A stretch of 64,000 nt of DNA, taken from contig SVFC01000004.1 of NCBI GenBank assembly GCA_015057035.1, forward strand, positions 81,999 through 145,998, written 5' to 3'. The notes under the pieces are model-generated. The model was not told where the DNA came from and searched no databases. It was given only the letters and a program-made list of their open reading frames with translations. The position numbers and the translations under genes are program-made. Positions 52,058 to 61,181 of the stretch are shown here, piece after piece; within the stretch, counting starts at the first letter, position 1, and the number at the start of each line of letters is the position of its first letter. Source of the stretch: Lachnospiraceae bacterium. GTDB lineage: Bacteria > Bacillota > Clostridia > Lachnospirales > Lachnospiraceae.

Positions 52058-54391
52058 TTATTGATTTGCTTTTAGTATTTGCTTAATTGTCTCAAATAAA
52101 ACAGGTACGTTGATTGGTTTTGCAATATGTCCATTCATACCACAGGACAGTGCCTGTTTCTTTTCTTCTTCAAAAGCATTTGCCGTCATAGCAAGGATAG
52201 GCACATTTGCTACCAGTTTATTTGGAAGACGACGAATCGTTTTCGTCGCTTCATATCCATCCATTACAGGCATCTGAATATCCATTAGTACCAGATCGTA
52301 ATAACCTGGGGTTGACTGTTCTATCTTGTCTACCGCAATCTGACCATCTTCAGCCTCTTCGATTACAAAGCCTTCTTCCGAAAGAATCATTCGGGCAATT
52401 TCACGGTTTAAGTCGTTGTCTTCTACAAGAAGAATTCTCTTGCCCGCAAAAAGGGCTTTCATCTTTTCTAGTTCTTCTAAACGGGCTTGTTCTCTCTGCT
52501 CTTCTAATTCCTGGATGGATGTTGTGTCTTCTTCCACATCCTGAAGCATAAATACCAGTTTTACCACAAATTCCGTTCCCTGACCCACTTCACTGGATAC
52601 GGAAATTTTACCGCCCATCATCTCAACGATGCTCTTTGTGATTGCCAAACCTAGGCCCGTTCCCTGAATTCCGCTGAGAGTAGATGTCTTTTCTCGTTCA
52701 AAAGCCTGGAACACTTTATCCAGAAATTCCGGTGCGATTCCCACACCTGTATCTTTTACTTTGAAAATATATACACCATATCCATCTGGCGCATTGATTT
52801 CCTGTTTAATATCTAACAGAATCTTTCCTCCCGCAGGAGTAAATTTAACTGCATTCCCCAGAAGATTTATAAGCACCTGATTCAGGCGCAATTTATCTGC
52901 ATATACATAATTATTTACAATATTCGTTTGAAGCTCGAACTGCTGCTTCGCTTCTTCCGCCATCGGTTGAATCATATTCTGAACTTCATATACCACATCC
53001 GATAACTTCATCTCGTCTTCTTCAATCTGAATCTTACCACTTTCGATACGGCTCATATCCAGAATATCATTAATCAGACTAAGCAAATGTCCACTGGCAG
53101 AATGAATCTTGCTTAAGTATCCTGCAACCTGTTCCTTGCTGTCCATATGAGACTGTGCTAGGTTTGTAAAACCGATGATGGCATTCATTGGTGTACGGAT
53201 GTCATGAGACATATTAGACAGGAAATTACTCTTGGCTTTGTTCGCCTTTTCTGCCTGAATCAATGCCTGTTCAATCGCTTCCTTCTGACTAATTTCATTT
53301 CTAACCTGCTTGTCCACATCCATAACTGCAAATACCACATGAGACACTTCTTCATCTGCGTTAAAAGAAGCCGCAATCACATGGGTTAGATACCATTTTT
53401 CCACGCCATTAACCACCTGACGATAGTTAAAGAAGTAGAATAAATTATCCGGATTCAGATGCTGTTTCATATATTCTCGATTACACATAGTGCGATATGT
53501 TTTTCTATCTTCTAGGTGCACGTATCTGTCGATATATAGCTGGACCGCATCCTCATGCGTCTGAGGTGCCTCCTTGTAAAAATCTCCAGTCAAAAACAAC
53601 TTGCCTGTCTCTTCTTCATCACTGAGATATTCTCTAGTTCCCGTCAATATATCCATATAATACGAACTAATGAAAAGACGGGTCAAACTCTGAATCTTGC
53701 TGGTACTACGCTCACGTTCTCGTTCAAAATTAACATTAAACAAATATGTCTGCAAAGTTGCCAGGGCAATACCAATACATAAATATGGCATATCGTAATA
53801 CGTCATCTGCAAAATACCGAAAACTACAGGGAACATAAAGTATGACAGCATAATCAGATATGTATTCTGTGTTTCAAAACTTCTTGTGGTAAACATACGA
53901 ATCACAACTTTGATTGCTGAGAATATAATATATCCATATGTAAAAACCAACTGTGGAACATACCATGGACCACGCATATATCCCATTTCAGGATCTACTG
54001 TAAAAAACCAATCTGTCCAGATAGAAGCATAAGCAAATATCACAACAAAATACATTGGGACTTTTGAAATCTGATGCACGATATTATTCCTGTAAAAAAC
54101 AGAATCCTGCATATATTCTACATAAGCAAACCATCGATAAGACAGCACTGCGGACCCAGAATAATACGCTGCATATATTACCTTCTGAAGCATCAATGGA
54201 ATTGGAATTAATTCATCATAGATAATTCCCCACATCATATCCAAGGCAAGATACGCCATTCCCGCTGTCATAAGGCTGATATAGATATCACGTTTTTCAC
54301 TTCTCTCAACGCCCTTTAACATACGTAAATACAAGATAAACATAACTAAAAGGCATAAACCACATATGAGTGAATATAATCCTGTTTCCAT
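52058..54391 (-). CDS. Hybrid sensor histidine kinase with receiver domain
   Basis: 777 aa. Seven or so membrane helices fill about residues 1-225. A region of PAS type follows (about 240-370). The HisKA domain has SNMSHDIRTPMNAIIGFTNLA with the phosphorylated His. The HATPase has NQVLINLLGNAVKFTPAGG, VKDTGVGIAPEFLDKVF and GTGLGLAITKSI. The C-terminal receiver has ILLVEDNDLNREIARMIL and LVLMDIQMPVMDGYEAT with the acceptor Asp. No output domain or separate regulator is adjacent. The signal and downstream partner are unknown. Confidence 0.93.
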   Translation of the reverse strand: METGLYSLICGLCLLVMFILYLRMLKGVERSEKRDIYISLMTAGMAYLALDMMWGIIYDELIPIPLMLQKVIYAAYYSGSAVLSYRWFAYVEYMQDSVFYRNNIVHQISKVPMYFVVIFAYASIWTDWFFTVDPEMGYMRGPWYVPQLVFTYGYIIFSAIKVVIRMFTTRSFETQNTYLIMLSYFMFPVVFGILQMTYYDMPYLCIGIALATLQTYLFNVNFERERERSTSKIQSLTRLFISSYYMDILTGTREYLSDEEETGKLFLTGDFYKEAPQTHEDAVQLYIDRYVHLEDRKTYRTMCNREYMKQHLNPDNLFYFFNYRQVVNGVEKWYLTHVIAASFNADEEVSHVVFAVMDVDKQVRNEISQKEAIEQALIQAEKANKAKSNFLSNMSHDIRTPMNAIIGFTNLAQSHMDSKEQVAGYLSKIHSASGHLLSLINDILDMSRIESGKIQIEEDEMKLSDVVYEVQNMIQPMAEEAKQQFELQTNIVNNYVYADKLRLNQVLINLLGNAVKFTPAGGKILLDIKQEINAPDGYGVYIFKVKDTGVGIAPEFLDKVFQAFEREKTSTLSGIQGTGLGLAITKSIVEMMGGKISVSSEVGQGTEFVVKLVFMLQDVEEDTTSIQELEEQREQARLEELEKMKALFAGKRILLVEDNDLNREIARMILSEEGFVIEEAEDGQIAVDKIEQSTPGYYDLVLMDIQMPVMDGYEATKTIRRLPNKLVANVPILAMTANAFEEEKKQALSCGMNGHIAKPINVPVLFETIKQILKANQ

Positions 54392-54481
54392 AAATGTACT
54401 CCCTTGTTATTAACATTCTAATCCACCTTGTATTGTACCACGAAATGCACCTTCTGTCATTATAGGAATTTCCTATAAAGC

Positions 54482-54509
54482 AAAAAAGGAAGGAGCTTTC
54501 GCTCCTTCC
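54482..54509 (-). terminator. Terminator of the DUF6033-like gene
   Basis: ggaaggagc-tttc-gctccttcc gives a 9-bp stem. On the minus strand it is followed by TTTTTT. It lies 23 nt past the stop codon. Confidence 0.92.
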
Positions 54510-54531
54510 CTATTTGTAAAACTCCCCATAG

Positions 54532-55221
54532 TTAGAATTTCATATCAAAATGCTGACCAACCATTTTTTCCTGTTCGGTTATAACATTGTCCGCCTTAGC
54601 TTCATAAGCAACATCCTGAATCTTCTTGATCAATTCTTCGATGCTGGATGCTGACACCACCTTGCCCGTCTTATAGGATTTGTATGGCTCTTTTTTGTCT
54701 ACCTTGTCTGTCTTCTCCGCTTTCTCTGCACGCTGGTTCTCAATACGTTCCTTCTGCGCTTCAGAGAATTTGTCTAATACAGCAAAATAAGACACGGTTC
54801 CGTCGTCGTTAAATTCCATGCCAAAAGACTTCACCTCAACTCCAGCCTTCTCTAACTGTTCTTTCATCTCAGGCATCTTGCCGATTGCATCTGCAATAAG
54901 CTGCTCGTTCTTTGTACGAGTTGCTTCATCTGTGGCCATTGCTTCTAGTTCACTTTCACTAACAAGAACGATTAAGCTTTTATCGCTATTAACATTACTT
55001 GCAAGCTGTTTTGCATTGCCGATCTGTTCGTCCTCTACCAGAACAAATTCCACATCTTTAAATTTAGCCTTCAACTGTTCATAATACTCAGCTGTTGATT
55101 TGCTAATCTCGGGTTTTCCAATTGTGTTTTTTACATTTTCTGCTTTTTCTGTTTTTCTGCTATTGGTGCTCTCTGCGCGGTTCACCAATGAAGAAAAATC
55201 CATACCAAATAACTGGCTCAT
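54532..55221 (-). CDS. DUF6033-like protein
   Basis: 229 aa, soluble and highly charged. The conserved core reads TAEYYEQLKAKFKDVEFVLVEDEQIGNAKQLASNVNSDKSLIVLVSESELEAMATDEATRTK, which I recall as DUF6033. Then comes FNDDGTVSYFAVLDK and a Lys/Glu-rich stretch (AEKAEKTDKVDKKEP). No catalytic motif is visible; function unknown. ATG 55219-55221 has AGGAGGG upstream, twelve codons inside the ORF-track start. It is a single-gene unit closed by a strong terminator. Confidence 0.78.
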   Translation of the reverse strand: MSQLFGMDFSSLVNRAESTNSRKTEKAENVKNTIGKPEISKSTAEYYEQLKAKFKDVEFVLVEDEQIGNAKQLASNVNSDKSLIVLVSESELEAMATDEATRTKNEQLIADAIGKMPEMKEQLEKAGVEVKSFGMEFNDDGTVSYFAVLDKFSEAQKERIENQRAEKAEKTDKVDKKEPYKSYKTGKVVSASSIEELIKKIQDVAYEAKADNVITEQEKMVGQHFDMKF

Positions 55222-55307
55222 ATTAGACCCTCCTTGTCTGTTTAGACGCAAATCCATTTGCGTAGTTTACGTGTTATCTATAATATCGGCAGTTTCCCGC
55301 GGAAACT

Positions 55308-55970
55308 TTAGTCCTCTTTTACGTTTTTGTATGGGACATAGACCCAGCAAGGAATCGATGGCTTACCCGCTTCCTTGACAATTTCTCCACGGATATAACC
55401 TTTGCTTCCCGTATATGCAATACGATTACTTACTTCTATTCTCGTATGAAGATGACCTAATGCAGCATAATCAAAGCCCGCTTTTTCCACGGCTTCCTGA
55501 TGAATTGGAATACTTTTGTCCTCTCCGCGGATATTGCCATGGGCCAGAAGAATATTGATTCTTCCTCCATCATTAATCTTTAGCTTATCATAGCGTGCAT
55601 CTTCGATCTCCGGCATCTCATAGCTCAGTCCGAACACCTCTACGTTCATATCTGAAAAAATCACACTATCTCCATTTGCATTCACCAAAAAAGTCACATT
55701 TTCTGGGAACACTAAGTCAAAGTAATGAGACGTTCTCTTTAAATAATCGTGATTGCCAGCAATCATAACCACCCTGGTCTTGCTTAGCTTTCCAAAAGCC
55801 ACATCCACTTTTTTCAAACTTTCCATATCAGGAAGATTATCGAATAGGTCTCCTGCAATTAAAAGCAGATCTGTCTTTTCTTCCTCACACAGATTCATTA
55901 CTTCATAAAATTCATCCCATTTCTCTGGTGCTTCCCCCAAATGCACATCCGCCATATGTATGAATCGCAT
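55308..55970 (-). CDS. Metallophosphoesterase (SbcD-like, short)
   Basis: 220 aa calcineurin-like phosphoesterase. All metal-binding motifs of the first half are present: MADVHLGE, AGDLFDN, AGNHDY, LLAHGN and GHLHTR. It resembles the nuclease domain of SbcD/Mre11. The C-terminal part is much shorter than in typical DNA-repair exonucleases (about 350 aa): after AYTGS it passes directly to KGYIRGEIVKEAGKP and ends. No SbcC-like partner is nearby, and the region upstream is the divergent GDPD. SD AAGGAG supports the start. Confidence 0.85.
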   Translation of the reverse strand: MRFIHMADVHLGEAPEKWDEFYEVMNLCEEEKTDLLLIAGDLFDNLPDMESLKKVDVAFGKLSKTRVVMIAGNHDYLKRTSHYFDLVFPENVTFLVNANGDSVIFSDMNVEVFGLSYEMPEIEDARYDKLKINDGGRINILLAHGNIRGEDKSIPIHQEAVEKAGFDYAALGHLHTRIEVSNRIAYTGSKGYIRGEIVKEAGKPSIPCWVYVPYKNVKED

Positions 55971-56073
55971 GGTCCTTCTCCTTTGTACCTTTTGATATTT
56001 TTACTATAACAAACACCACCGCAAGTGTAAAGTCTTACCCCGTCTTATTTTTCTGTACTTTTCCTATCACTCG

Positions 56074-56082
56074 TGCTAGAAT
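56074..56082 (+). promoter_or_regulatory. Extended -10 promoter of the GDPD gene
   Basis: TGCTAGAAT, 30 nt before the ATG, with GGGAG as SD. Confidence 0.55.
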
Positions 56083-56111
56083 GGTAAAAAAATACAGGGA
56101 GATAAATTATT

Positions 56112-57101
56112 ATGAAAAAAGGGAAGAAAATATTACTTATCACTCTAGGCATTTTGCTTGTTTTGGCAGCCACAGTTTTGATTATTATGAAAGTGTCTGG
56201 AAGCCATCGTTCCAATCCGGAAGATATCATTTCTTATGAAACCAACAATCCATTTATCACAGGACGCACAGAACTCATCGCTCACCGCTTGGGTGCAGGC
56301 ATTGCTCCTGAAGAATCTATGCTTGCCCTAAATACTTGTCTCGAGAATGACAACATCTCCATGGACATCTATGAATTTGATGTGCGCATGACTGCGGACA
56401 ATCAGCTCATTCTATTTCATAACAAAACTTTAGACGAAACTACCGATGCCGCTTCCGTATTTGGTGTGGAAGGCTTATTAGTCCATGATAAAACCTTGGA
56501 AGAACTTCGTCAGTTAAATATGGGTGCGCAGTTCGTAAACGAAAAAGGTGAAAAACCATATGCAAACACCTCAGAAATTCCAGAAGGATTACAAATCTGG
56601 ACACTTGCCGAAGCCTTAGATTATATGACAGAAAAAGGACTCTCTCGTTTTAGCATCGAAGCAAAAGACTCTGGCGAACTTGGTATGAAAGCAGTCGATT
56701 TGATATATGCAGAATTAAAAGAACGCAACCTTTTAAGTACAACTATTTTCAGTTCCTTCAAAACAGACGTTTCTGCTTATGCCCAGGAAAAATATCCTGA
56801 TTTAATTCGCAGCAATACAGATGCACAGGCAATTGAATTCTACATTGCAGCAATCACTGGTGACAAAAACTATGTGCCACCTTGCACCGTATTTCAGTTG
56901 CCATTCAACGACAAATACTTAAATATGGGTGTTAACTTCGCCACTGCACAGGTAATCAATTTTGCACATAGTCATAACGTCGCAGTACATTATTGGGTTG
57001 TGGATGACCCTGAACGGATGGAATATCTCAAGAGTGTAAAAGCTGATGGAATTATGACAGATTACCCTGATTTATTATGTGACACTTTAAGTTCTAACTA
57101 A
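56112..57101 (+). CDS. Glycerophosphodiester phosphodiesterase, membrane-anchored
   Basis: 329 aa. A TM helix (ILLITLGILLVLAATVLIIM) at the N-terminus leaves the enzyme outside the membrane. The GDPD domain has ELIAHRLGAGIAPEESMLALNTCLEN with the catalytic His and Arg, YEFDVRMTADNQLILFHNKTLDETTD with metal-binding residues and second His. It hydrolyses glycerophosphodiesters to glycerol 3-phosphate and an alcohol. The GlpA-like operon at 33 kb could use the product, but they are not linked. The gene is closed by a terminator. Confidence 0.93.
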   Translation: MKKGKKILLITLGILLVLAATVLIIMKVSGSHRSNPEDIISYETNNPFITGRTELIAHRLGAGIAPEESMLALNTCLENDNISMDIYEFDVRMTADNQLILFHNKTLDETTDAASVFGVEGLLVHDKTLEELRQLNMGAQFVNEKGEKPYANTSEIPEGLQIWTLAEALDYMTEKGLSRFSIEAKDSGELGMKAVDLIYAELKERNLLSTTIFSSFKTDVSAYAQEKYPDLIRSNTDAQAIEFYIAAITGDKNYVPPCTVFQLPFNDKYLNMGVNFATAQVINFAHSHNVAVHYWVVDDPERMEYLKSVKADGIMTDYPDLLCDTLSSN

Positions 57102-57108
57102 AATTAGC

Positions 57109-57152
57109 AAGAGGATGTGCTTATCTTTATGACTAGCACATCCTCTTATTTC
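57109..57152. terminator. Terminator between GDPD and chemoreceptor
   Basis: aagaggatgtgct and agcacatcctctt form a 13-bp stem with a 13-nt loop. It sits between convergent genes; T-runs are weak, so direction is uncertain. Confidence 0.75.
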
Positions 57153-57155
57153 TTG

Positions 57156-58568
57156 TTAATTCATTCTTGTGTTTTCAATAACTTTTTCAATATTTCCCTT
57201 GTAGATATCCATCGCCTCTACAATAGCACCAACTGACTTCTGATTGTCTTCTGAATACTTCTGCATCTCAGCCACTCTGCCCTGTAAATGATTGAAAATA
57301 TTTCCAACCTCATTTACATTCAGATTCTGTGTTTCAATATTTTCATATAGTTTTCCAAACTGATCTGTCAAACGTTTAAAACTTTCCTGAAGTTCGTTCA
57401 TGGATGCCTTAGATTCTTCCAGAGCCTTCGTACTATCCGCAAACTGCTGCGCGGTCTCTCCAACCTCTGTCATAAGCGCCTTAACTACCTCTGATACCTG
57501 TTCAGAGAACACATTACTATTGTTAGAAAGCTGGCGCATCTCTGTAGCAACCACTTCAAAACCAGCACCACTTTCGCCTGCTCTAGCCGCCTCGATAGAG
57601 GCATTAAGAGATAAGATACTGGTGTTAAAAGAGATATCTCCCAACTGGTCCGCAATGTCTGCAACCTCACCCATCTTCTGTTCCATCGCGTGGAACACAT
57701 CATTCGCTTCGTTCACTGTGGTCGTTACGACTGCTAATTGTTTTTCCATATTTGCCATATTCGCCTGGTTTTCACGAAGGGCGATTTCAAAACGGGTAAC
57801 TTCTTCATTCAATTCAACAATGGACTGCTGGGATATGATGATTCTATCCTGTACATCATCACAGCTACCCTGCATATTCGAAGCACTGGCAACGATGGAA
57901 GACGAACCTTTTTGTAATTCATCCGTATTATTGTTAATACGTTCCGAAGATTGAGCAAAATCATGCTCTAATTCTTCTCCCATATGCTTCATGGAATCAA
58001 CCAAACCTTCTGCCTCTTTTGCACGATCCTCACCAATTCCAATAAACGCTTTTCCGCGTTTGATGGTCTGGATAAATAACACCCCTGTTAATACGAACTC
58101 TCCAAGGCACTGCACGTACTGTCCTAATGGGTCTGCCTTTTCAGGATGCAGTACATACATCACCGCAAGGAAAATGGTTGCAAGTATAAGCTGGGCGATA
58201 GAATATTTTGGCTCCAAATATAACCCCGTCAAAGCAATAACCGCCAAAAACATAATAAAGTCATCACTATAATATCCACCACTATTTAAAGCAATCACGA
58301 AGACTAACACCATCATCCCGATGGAGATAAACATACGCATTACGCTTTCTGTCGCTTTCGCCATTTTAAGAACCAAAAAGACAAGACCAAAAACTACAAT
58401 GGTTGCGCCAATCATCAACGCCTCCTGTATTGCACTACCCAGTAGATTTTTCAGGAAGAATACCGCTGCGATTACAATCGTCAGAATAAACATTATCTTA
58501 AAAATTCGCTCCTGGGTAATAGGTGCCTTTCTGTCTTGTCTATTATTTTTCTTATGTTGAGTAGACAT
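57156..58568 (-). CDS. Methyl-accepting chemotaxis protein, six TM helices, no extracellular domain
   Basis: 470 aa. Six membrane helices occupy about residues 25-170 (IMFILTIVIAAVFFLKNLL to FVLTGVLFIQTI) without a large outside loop, so it may sense within the membrane or the cytoplasm. The signalling coiled coil has [43 protein letters not shown] at the tip. No HAMP domain is evident. ATG 58566-58568 has GGGGGAG upstream. The second chemoreceptor (41.1 kb) differs in its sensing part. Confidence 0.92.
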   Translation of the reverse strand: MSTQHKKNNRQDRKAPITQERIFKIMFILTIVIAAVFFLKNLLGSAIQEALMIGATIVVFGLVFLVLKMAKATESVMRMFISIGMMVLVFVIALNSGGYYSDDFIMFLAVIALTGLYLEPKYSIAQLILATIFLAVMYVLHPEKADPLGQYVQCLGEFVLTGVLFIQTIKRGKAFIGIGEDRAKEAEGLVDSMKHMGEELEHDFAQSSERINNNTDELQKGSSSIVASASNMQGSCDDVQDRIIISQQSIVELNEEVTRFEIALRENQANMANMEKQLAVVTTTVNEANDVFHAMEQKMGEVADIADQLGDISFNTSILSLNASIEAARAGESGAGFEVVATEMRQLSNNSNVFSEQVSEVVKALMTEVGETAQQFADSTKALEESKASMNELQESFKRLTDQFGKLYENIETQNLNVNEVGNIFNHLQGRVAEMQKYSEDNQKSVGAIVEAMDIYKGNIEKVIENTRMN

Positions 58569-58607
58569 TTTCAAAACTCCCCCATGTTTACAAAAATCTT
58601 TCCCATA

Positions 58608-58616
58608 ATTATATCA
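58608..58616 (-). promoter_or_regulatory. Extended -10 promoter of the six-TM chemoreceptor gene
   Basis: The minus strand reads TGATATAAT, 40 nt before the ATG. A TTGAGA lies 19 bases upstream of the -10, a little too far. Confidence 0.5.
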
Positions 58617-58731
58617 CATATATCATCTTTTGTCTCAAGATTTATCTCAGAATCGTAATTTTCGTGCCCAAAGAACAATAATCAAATAGCACAACTGTAA
58701 AAAAACGTCTCATCATATTTCTCCATCATAT

Positions 58732-58932
58732 TCACAAATTTGGGACGTTTAGCCATTGTTTGCCATTATCATTCTTCTCTCCAAAAGCACTGCACTTTCT
58801 ACATGTGTCGATACTCTCTGATGAACACATTTCCATCGCCCCGTCACACGCTGATGAGCACATTTCTCTGTCCTCGTTTTTTGTAGTTACTTCTTCATTA
58901 TTATCAACAATCACTGCCAGCTTTCTCTCCAT
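58732..58932 (-). CDS. Small Cys-rich protein behind the recombinase
   Basis: 66 aa, hydrophilic. It has seven Cys or so in two clusters: MCSSACDGAMEMCSSES and TCRKCSAF. It begins 1 nt after the recombinase stop codon (TAA G ATG), so translational coupling is likely. No family is recognised. A weak hairpin with a T-run (AAACGTC...GACGTTTTTTT) spans its end and the downstream region. It might be a metal-binding accessory of the element or a degenerate remnant. Confidence 0.55.
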   Translation of the reverse strand: MERKLAVIVDNNEEVTTKNEDREMCSSACDGAMEMCSSESIDTCRKCSAFGEKNDNGKQWLNVPNL

Positions 58933-58933
58933 C

Positions 58934-60634
58934 TTATGACACCATCTTACCTTTCTCTAATTTCTTCTGCTCTTTAAAGTGCTCTTTTGCATTTGGTACA
59001 ACACACGTCTGATTTCCTTTTAATACAAAGGTCAGTTTATATGGGTCTGCTGTTCCATCTTCGTTAAAGCCACCGACCAATACTCTGTCGATGATACTTT
59101 CAAAGACCACCCTATCAAATTCATCCAAAATCTCTTCGTTTTCCAGTGTCTGACGAAGCTCCGCCATGCGCTTTCCTACATCTTTTTGCTTGTCGATACT
59201 CTCTTCCAATAACTTTTTCTTTCCATCGAGGGTATGAAGCTTTCGATTAAATTCAATCATCTTGTCATCATAGACCTCTTTGGTTATTGTACCATCAATC
59301 AGCATATCTGTCATTCGGCTTTTTTTACTATTTAAAGCTGAAATATCTTTGTCTAACTGCTGTCGTTTACGGATATCCTCATCATTTGTTAAGGAACTTT
59401 CCACCGCATCCATTACCACATCTAATACATCCTCAAAATTTCCTGCCAATAATCCGAATGCTTCAATAAATGCTCCCTCTAAAATAGATTCATCAATTGC
59501 CTTACAGTGAGGACAATTCTTAATTCCATTCTTGGTAGCATTCATGCACTGCCATACCGGTTTCTCATAAATGGAACTGCTGTGTCTGGTACGTCTCGTC
59601 AACTTATGCCCACAGAAAGCACATTCACACATGCTGCTAAAGGCATATTGCCTTGTGTAGCGTTCTCTGTTCCCCGTTGTTTCCACCACTTTATTTGTGG
59701 CTCGTTTTAATCTGATTCTTTCTGCTTCATCCCAGACCTCTCTGGAAACAATAGCTTCGTGATGGTCACGGATATAATACTGCTCCTCTTCCCCCATATT
59801 TGCCAATCTTCGTTTGGAAATCGGGTCAGTGGTAAATGTTTTTCCAAGAAGAATATCACCCTTGTACTTTTCATTTTTTATAATTCCCATTACACCATGA
59901 GTATGCCAGCTGACTTCACCTTTTTTATTCTTCTTTCCCATCTCTGTCAGGCGTTTTGCAATGGTTGTGGTCCCATACCCCTGCAAATACATATCGTAGA
60001 TAAAACGTACAATTTCTGCTTCTTCCTCATTTACTGTTAACGTTTTATCTTCTGGGTGATAATCATATCCCAGACAACCATTAAAACCTATCAGCTCTCC
60101 ACGCTTCATTTTCATCTTAAGCCCCATCTTCACATTTTGCGAAAGTGACTCTACTTCCTGCTGTGCAAGGGAACTCATAATCGTAAGAAGCAATTCTCCG
60201 TTCATATCCAGCGTATTGATATTTTCCTTTTCAAAGAAAATCGCTATATTCCGTTCTCTAAGCATTCTTACATATTGAAGCGTGTCCAACGTATTTCTTG
60301 CAAATCGGGAAATAGATTTTGTCAGTATCATATCAATTTCCCCATTCTGACACTTCTGTATCATCGCTTGGAAACCGTCTCTTTTATCTACCTTGGTTCC
60401 CGTTATGGCTTCATCAGCGAAAATACCTGCATTGACCCAATCCGGATTCGCTCGAATCTTTTCTTCATAATATAATTTTTGAGATTCAAAACTACCCAAC
60501 TGGTCATCATCGTCCGTGGACACTCTGCAATATGCCGCCACACGGATTCTGTTTACTTTAATTGCTTCTCTTCTTGTTCTGCCCCTGCTATTTGGAGCAA
60601 TTCTTGTTGCTTCTAAAATTTTTACTTTACTCAT
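58934..60634 (-). CDS. Large serine recombinase (site-specific integrase)
   Basis: 566 aa. The N-terminal resolvase domain starts RVAAYCRVSTDDDDQLGSFESQ with the catalytic Ser, and has ILTKSISRFARNTLDTLQYVRML. The recombinase domain (GYDYHPEDKTLTVNEEEAEIVRFIYDMYLQG) follows, with a zinc ribbon (CEFCGHKLTRRTRH-like with CAFCGHK and NCPHCKA). A coiled coil at 410-470 completes it. It inserts or excises DNA by double-strand exchange at att sites. SD GGAGG. Many Lachnospiraceae mobile elements carry it at one end, so an element boundary is probably near. Confidence 0.93.
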   Translation of the reverse strand: MSKVKILEATRIAPNSRGRTRREAIKVNRIRVAAYCRVSTDDDDQLGSFESQKLYYEEKIRANPDWVNAGIFADEAITGTKVDKRDGFQAMIQKCQNGEIDMILTKSISRFARNTLDTLQYVRMLRERNIAIFFEKENINTLDMNGELLLTIMSSLAQQEVESLSQNVKMGLKMKMKRGELIGFNGCLGYDYHPEDKTLTVNEEEAEIVRFIYDMYLQGYGTTTIAKRLTEMGKKNKKGEVSWHTHGVMGIIKNEKYKGDILLGKTFTTDPISKRRLANMGEEEQYYIRDHHEAIVSREVWDEAERIRLKRATNKVVETTGNRERYTRQYAFSSMCECAFCGHKLTRRTRHSSSIYEKPVWQCMNATKNGIKNCPHCKAIDESILEGAFIEAFGLLAGNFEDVLDVVMDAVESSLTNDEDIRKRQQLDKDISALNSKKSRMTDMLIDGTITKEVYDDKMIEFNRKLHTLDGKKKLLEESIDKQKDVGKRMAELRQTLENEEILDEFDRVVFESIIDRVLVGGFNEDGTADPYKLTFVLKGNQTCVVPNAKEHFKEQKKLEKGKMVS

Positions 60635-60745
60635 ACATAACCTCCATCAAATCTTTATAATGTAAAATGTCAGCTTCACAAGTTTCCCTGTGTCTGCTGA
60701 CATTGTATCTTCTTTTTTAATTGTGAACGAATGTGTAACCTCTGG

Positions 60746-60945
60746 CTCGAATTATTCATAGCAGCAAAGTGAAATCTATAATTCTGGCTTCAAGCTTGCT
60801 TGCAAGACAAATTATAGATTTTACTTGCTATGTGAATAGAATTCACCCACCACACAGCCACAGACAAAAGCTGCAACGCAGCGACAGATGTGCTTTGCGC
60901 AGATGGTCTGTGGCTTGTTTGTGTGGTGGCTGTGAATAATTCGAG
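60746..60945. repeat. Nested inverted repeats forming a branched structure
   Basis: Outer arms ctcgaattattca (60746-60758) and tgaataattcgag (60933-60945) are a perfect 13-bp pair. Inside, hairpin A pairs agtgaaatctataatt-type sequence (60759-60784) with aattatagattttacttgcta (60810-60830). Hairpin B pairs cccaccacacagccacagac (60846-60865) with gtctgtggcttgtttgtgtggtgg (60906-60929), and holds smaller stems such as gctgc-aac-gcagc. The whole would fold as a three-way junction. No ORF lies in the 60635-60950 gap. Confidence 0.75.
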
Positions 60946-60950
60946 TGTTC

Positions 60951-61181
60951 CTATGCCGCTGACTGACTTGTTTCTACAACCAGATATTTATTCATAATCT
61001 TGTTTCTTGCAATCGTGTATTCTGCTTCGGAAATCAATCCCATTCGGAAAATCTTTCTTAACACCGCAATACATTTCGCATACTCCAGTTCTCTTCCCAT
61101 AATCTTTAACCTCCTCTTCTTTGCTATCACCTTCTTTCGTTGGTGTCTTTTCCGCTGGCTCGTGATTGCTTTAGCTTCCAT
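60951..61181 (-). CDS. Small SHOCT-like protein with basic leader
   Basis: 76 aa from ATG 61179-61181 (AGAGGGG upstream). The conserved-looking part is GRELEYAKCIAVLRKIFRMGLISEAEYTIARNKIMNKYLV, resembling the SHOCT-type short helical hairpin seen beside recombinases in mobile elements. An in-frame ATG at 61098-61100 has AGGAGG nine bases upstream and would give a 49-aa protein without the very basic first 27 residues (KRHQRKKVIAKKRRLKI). Which start is used is open. Function unknown. It has a long structured leader. Confidence 0.65.
   Translation of the reverse strand: MEAKAITSQRKRHQRKKVIAKKRRLKIMGRELEYAKCIAVLRKIFRMGLISEAEYTIARNKIMNKYLVVETSQSAA

Noticed and set aside
57400-57954. 184-aa plus-strand ORF
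   Set aside because: Antisense to the signalling domain of the six-TM chemoreceptor; no SD.
60746-60945. CRISPR array near the recombinase
   Set aside because: The repeats are inverted and nested, not direct and evenly spaced with unique spacers, and no cas gene is visible.
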